The notes below the pieces were generated by a model. It made no database searches, was not told where the DNA came from, and was given only the letters and a program-made list of their open reading frames with translations. From Natronococcus sp. AD-5 (lineage in GTDB: Archaea > Halobacteriota > Halobacteria > Halobacteriales > Natrialbaceae), in assembly GCF_030734285.1 (NCBI RefSeq), contig NZ_CP132294.1:496001-560000 (forward strand): DNA of 64,000 nt. The letters are read 5' to 3'. Numbering within the stretch: position 1 is the stretch's first letter; every line of letters begins with the position of its first letter. The position numbers and the translations under genes are program-made. Shown here piece after piece: positions 61,451 through 64,000 of the stretch.

Positions 61451-62179
61451 ATGCCAGCCACAGTCGTGACGGGCTCCTCGAGGGGAATCGGCAGCGCGAT
61501 CGCGCGTCGCTTCGCCGCCGACGGGTACGACGTCGCCGTGAACTATCGCTCGAGCGAGGACGCCGCCGAACGGGTCGCCGACGAGATCCGCGACCGCGGA
61601 CGAGAGGCGATCGTCGTCGGCGCGGACGTCTCGGACGCCGACGCCGCCGCCCGACTGGTCGACGCCGCCGCCGACGCGTTCGGGGGCGTCGACCACGTCG
61701 TCAACAACGCCGGGATCGACCAGCACGTCTACACGGAAGCCCTCGAGCCGACCGACTTCGACCGGGTTATGGACGTCAACGTCAACTCCGCGTTCAACGT
61801 CACGAAGGCGGCGCTCCTCCGCCTTCGAGAGTCGACCGACGACCCCTCGGTGACGAACATCTCCTCGATTCTCGCCCACACCGGCGCGGCGATCGAGTGT
61901 CACTACGCCTCCTCGAAGGGAGCGCTGCTTTCGCTCACCCGGAGCCACGCGCGGGATTTCGCACCCGACGTCCGGGTGAACGCGGTCGCGCCGGGTCACG
62001 TCGAGACGGACATGACGAGCGATCGGACGCCCGAGGAGAAGGACGAAGAACTGGCCCGAATCCCGGTCGATCGGTACGGACAGCCGGCGGACATCGCCGA
62101 CGCGGTTGCGTACCTCCGCGACGCGACGTTCGTCACGGGAGAGACGCTGAACGTGAACGGCGGCGAACTGATGCAGTAG
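61451..62179 (+). CDS. SDR-family oxidoreductase (3-oxoacyl-ACP reductase-like)
   Basis: A 242-aa short-chain dehydrogenase. NAD(P) loop TGSSRGIGSAIA, NNAG as VVNNAGID, catalytic Ser in NISSILAHTGA, and YASSK as the YxxxK pair. VNGGELMQ at the end is typical of FabG-like reductases; the acceptor could be an acyl-CoA/ACP or another ketone. Single gene about 100 bp downstream of fdhF. Confidence 0.92.
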   Translation: MPATVVTGSSRGIGSAIARRFAADGYDVAVNYRSSEDAAERVADEIRDRGREAIVVGADVSDADAAARLVDAAADAFGGVDHVVNNAGIDQHVYTEALEPTDFDRVMDVNVNSAFNVTKAALLRLRESTDDPSVTNISSILAHTGAAIECHYASSKGALLSLTRSHARDFAPDVRVNAVAPGHVETDMTSDRTPEEKDEELARIPVDRYGQPADIADAVAYLRDATFVTGETLNVNGGELMQ

Positions 62180-62361
62180 CGTTCGGCGTTCAGTACTAGT
62201 AGTTGGTAATACAGTTTCGTTATTCTGATCGAAGTCCGAACTGAATTGCCAGATTCGGTAATTACGTGTCCGAACGTACCGGTTACGGTACTGTCCACTC
62301 TTCGCCGTCAACAGTCTGGACTGGGTTCCCGGCTCCTCGGGATAAAAAAGTGGGTCGGTAG

Positions 62362-62799
62362 TTACGCCCGAGCGGGGGCGGGCCCGGGAGCATCGGCCCT
62401 GCTGTTCGCGTAAGCGCTGTACGCCGAGAGTGCAGTTATGATCAGGCCGCCGCCGGCGGTGGTCATTGCGAGTTCGCTGCTCCCCATCTCGATTACTGCC
62501 GGGGAGACGAGCGCCCACAGCCCGAGCAGCGTGGCCAACGACGCGACGGCGACGCTCGCCAGTCGATCCTTCGTTAACCGGTAGAAGTTGTATCCGGCGA
62601 GCAGGAAGACCGCCGTCCCGATCATGGTGTCGTTCCAGATCGCCGCCTCCGTGGCCTCGAACATGAACGGGTAGGCTACGAGTCCCAGTCCGGCCAGGGC
62701 GACGATCGCGCTTACCCACTGCATCGTGTCCGTGTTGAGGGTATCACGGTCAGCTTCGGTACCGCCGGACGGTTCGGTGTCAGTTGGTGTATTGCTCAT
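62362..62799 (-). CDS. SPW-repeat membrane protein
   Basis: A 145-aa protein with four hydrophobic helices in two repeats: DTMQWVSAIVALAGLGLVAY with PFMFEATEAAIWNDTMIGTA, then VASLATLLGLWALVSPAVIE with LIITALSAYSAYA. The SP(W) turn motif and W-containing helix starts define the family, of unknown function. Start at MSNTPTDTEP, after a leader of about 20 nt. Confidence 0.85.
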   Translation of the reverse strand: MSNTPTDTEPSGGTEADRDTLNTDTMQWVSAIVALAGLGLVAYPFMFEATEAAIWNDTMIGTAVFLLAGYNFYRLTKDRLASVAVASLATLLGLWALVSPAVIEMGSSELAMTTAGGGLIITALSAYSAYANSRADAPGPAPARA

Positions 62800-63020
62800 G
62801 AAGAACGTTCTTTTTAGTCGTTGAGAGGACAAAGCAGCGAGGCTTGCACTTGTCGAGAGGTTGTGTAATGGTTGTTCGTTCAATCATCGGTTCTGATCGT
62901 ACTGAGCGACGTAACCACGTTTCCTATTCAGGGATACTCGTCCTAAACACGATGGCACGTGTTCCGCCTGTACGCACCTCGAGTTTCACGCGCGGTTTTT
63001 ATTCAAAACCGCGCTACTAT

Positions 63021-64000
63021 CTACTGGTACGTTTCCAGCCCGGCCTCGAGCCGGTCGAACCCCTCGCGGAGGCGTTCGACGGAGTTCGCGAACGACAGTC
63101 GGAGTCGTCCCGGGGCCGTATCGCCGAACCCGTCTCCGGGGGCGAGCACGACGCCGTGTTCCCGCAGCAGGTGTTTCGCCAACGGGAGGCTGTCGTCGTC
63201 GATCCCGGGGTCGAGAAACGCGTAAAACGCGCCCTCCGGTCGCGGGCAGGATACCCCCTCGATCTCCGCGACGCGGTCGACGACGAGGTCTCGACGGCGT
63301 CGAAACTCCCGGTACATCTCCTCGAACGGCTCCTGCGGTCCCGTGAGGGCGGCGATCGCGGCGTGCTGGGCCACGCTCGAGGCGCAGGCGGTCGTCGACT
63401 CGTGGACCTTCACCACCTCGTCGACGAGGTGGTCATCGCCGGCGAGCCAGCCCAGGCGCCAGCCGGTCATCGCGTACGCCTTCGAGCAGGAGCCGACGGT
63501 CAACACGTGGTCGGGATTGCCGGTGTACGACGCGATTCCCTCGGGTTCGCCGTCGTAGGTGAGTCCGAGGTACACCTCGTCGGCGATCACGTAGGCGTCG
63601 TGATCGGCGGCGGCCTCGACGACCGCGCGGCACTCGTCGGGATCGAACACGCGACCGGTCGGGTTCGACGGCGTCGCGAGCACGACCGCCGCGGTGTCGT
63701 CGCCCATCGCCTCGATCACGCGATCGGCCTCGAGGGCGAACCCCGACTCGGCCGGCATCGGCACCTCGCGAAACGAGCCGTTCGCGAGCAGCGCCTGCGT
63801 CTCGTAGTTCGGCCACGTCGGCCCCGGGACGAGCAGTTCCTCGCCCGGGGCGACCGTCGCCAGGACCGCCAGGTGGAGCGCCTCCATTCCGCCGGTGGTG
63901 ACGACGATCTCATCGGGGTCGTGGCTGACGCCGAAGCTGTCGGCCAAGGTGTCGCTGATCGCGCGCCGACACGCCGGGAGTCCGGCGTTCGAGGTGTAGT
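63021..64000 (-). CDS. Class I/II aminotransferase, 5' end outside the window
   Basis: Partial; the visible 326 residues lack the N-terminus. PLP fold type I signs: TTGGMEALHLAVLATVAPGE, ATPSNPTGRVFDPDE, AYVIADEVYLGLTYDG, and the PLP lysine in GSCSKAYAMTGWRLGW. The C-terminal Arg is in PGRLRLSFANS. Probably an aspartate or aromatic aminotransferase; specificity is not resolved by sequence. The frame stays open to the window edge. Confidence 0.92.
   Translation of the reverse strand, partial: YTSNAGLPACRRAISDTLADSFGVSHDPDEIVVTTGGMEALHLAVLATVAPGEELLVPGPTWPNYETQALLANGSFREVPMPAESGFALEADRVIEAMGDDTAAVVLATPSNPTGRVFDPDECRAVVEAAADHDAYVIADEVYLGLTYDGEPEGIASYTGNPDHVLTVGSCSKAYAMTGWRLGWLAGDDHLVDEVVKVHESTTACASSVAQHAAIAALTGPQEPFEEMYREFRRRRDLVVDRVAEIEGVSCPRPEGAFYAFLDPGIDDDSLPLAKHLLREHGVVLAPGDGFGDTAPGRLRLSFANSVERLREGFDRLEAGLETYQ

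Noticed and set aside
59427-61469. Plus-strand open frame of 680 codons in another frame of fdhF
   Set aside because: Very arginine- and proline-rich, not acidic as real haloarchaeal proteins are. A shadow of fdhF.

Overview
The window is chromosomal DNA from an extremely halophilic archaeon (class Halobacteria; the gene mix resembles Natrialbaceae, but that placement is inference). Evidence: high GC, very acidic proteins, Tat-type lipoprotein signals, archaeal FEN1 with a PCNA box, RNase P subunit Rnp4, a UbiA-type archaeal lipid prenyltransferase, HalOD1, DICT and Bat-type regulators, and an archaeal 7S SRP RNA.

Layout. 1-5.7 kb: FEN1, a GNAT acetyltransferase and small haloarchaeal regulators, then an alpha/beta hydrolase. 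5.8-9.2 kb: tRNA-Gly, a Trm9-like methyltransferase, a DUF5793-type protein, and an orphan ABC ATPase behind a DtxR/IdeR-like operator. 9.2-13.6 kb: a 759-aa mosaic protein, a winged-helix regulator and PurA. 13.6-18.2 kb: a histidine kinase overlapping a protein with an apparently inactivated CHAT-like domain, then Trm112. 18.2-24.4 kb: DR2241/CbiX pair, BsuPI-domain protein, PhoD phosphatase, DUF2797 protein. 24.4-31.0 kb: one strand carries a GT4 glycosyltransferase and two tandem cassettes, each a Tat lipoprotein plus a PAP2/Aur1-like membrane enzyme. Both lipoproteins are extracellular solute-binding (SBP family 5) proteins whose segments run in circularly permuted order. No permease or ATPase accompanies them. 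I regard this as the best candidate for an undescribed system. 31-40.8 kb: core genes (Rnp4, YhbY, MscS, SRP RNA, K+ channel, cysteine synthase, CoA-binding protein, UbiA).

41.3-48.1 kb is an AT-richer island at the 3' end of tRNA-Arg(TCG). It is bounded by a 15-bp duplication of the tRNA 3' end inside a longer diverged repeat of about 170 bp. It carries TIR-like gene, two-TM protein, HIT protein, a second TIR-like gene, a decayed IS5-like element, a 505-aa membrane protein and a PIN/antitoxin pair, with no integrase. It looks like a defence island.

48.4-54.6 kb is a plastic zone with a BBE-like oxidase, gene remnants, an MFS transporter, and two genes (rhodanese-MBL, Bat-like regulator) each broken by one homopolymer indel. 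54.6-61.4 kb is a formate module: OFA-family transporter, small membrane peptide, diaphorase-like subunit, and a 1123-aa molybdenum formate dehydrogenase. The right end has an SDR reductase, an SPW protein and an aminotransferase cut by the window edge.
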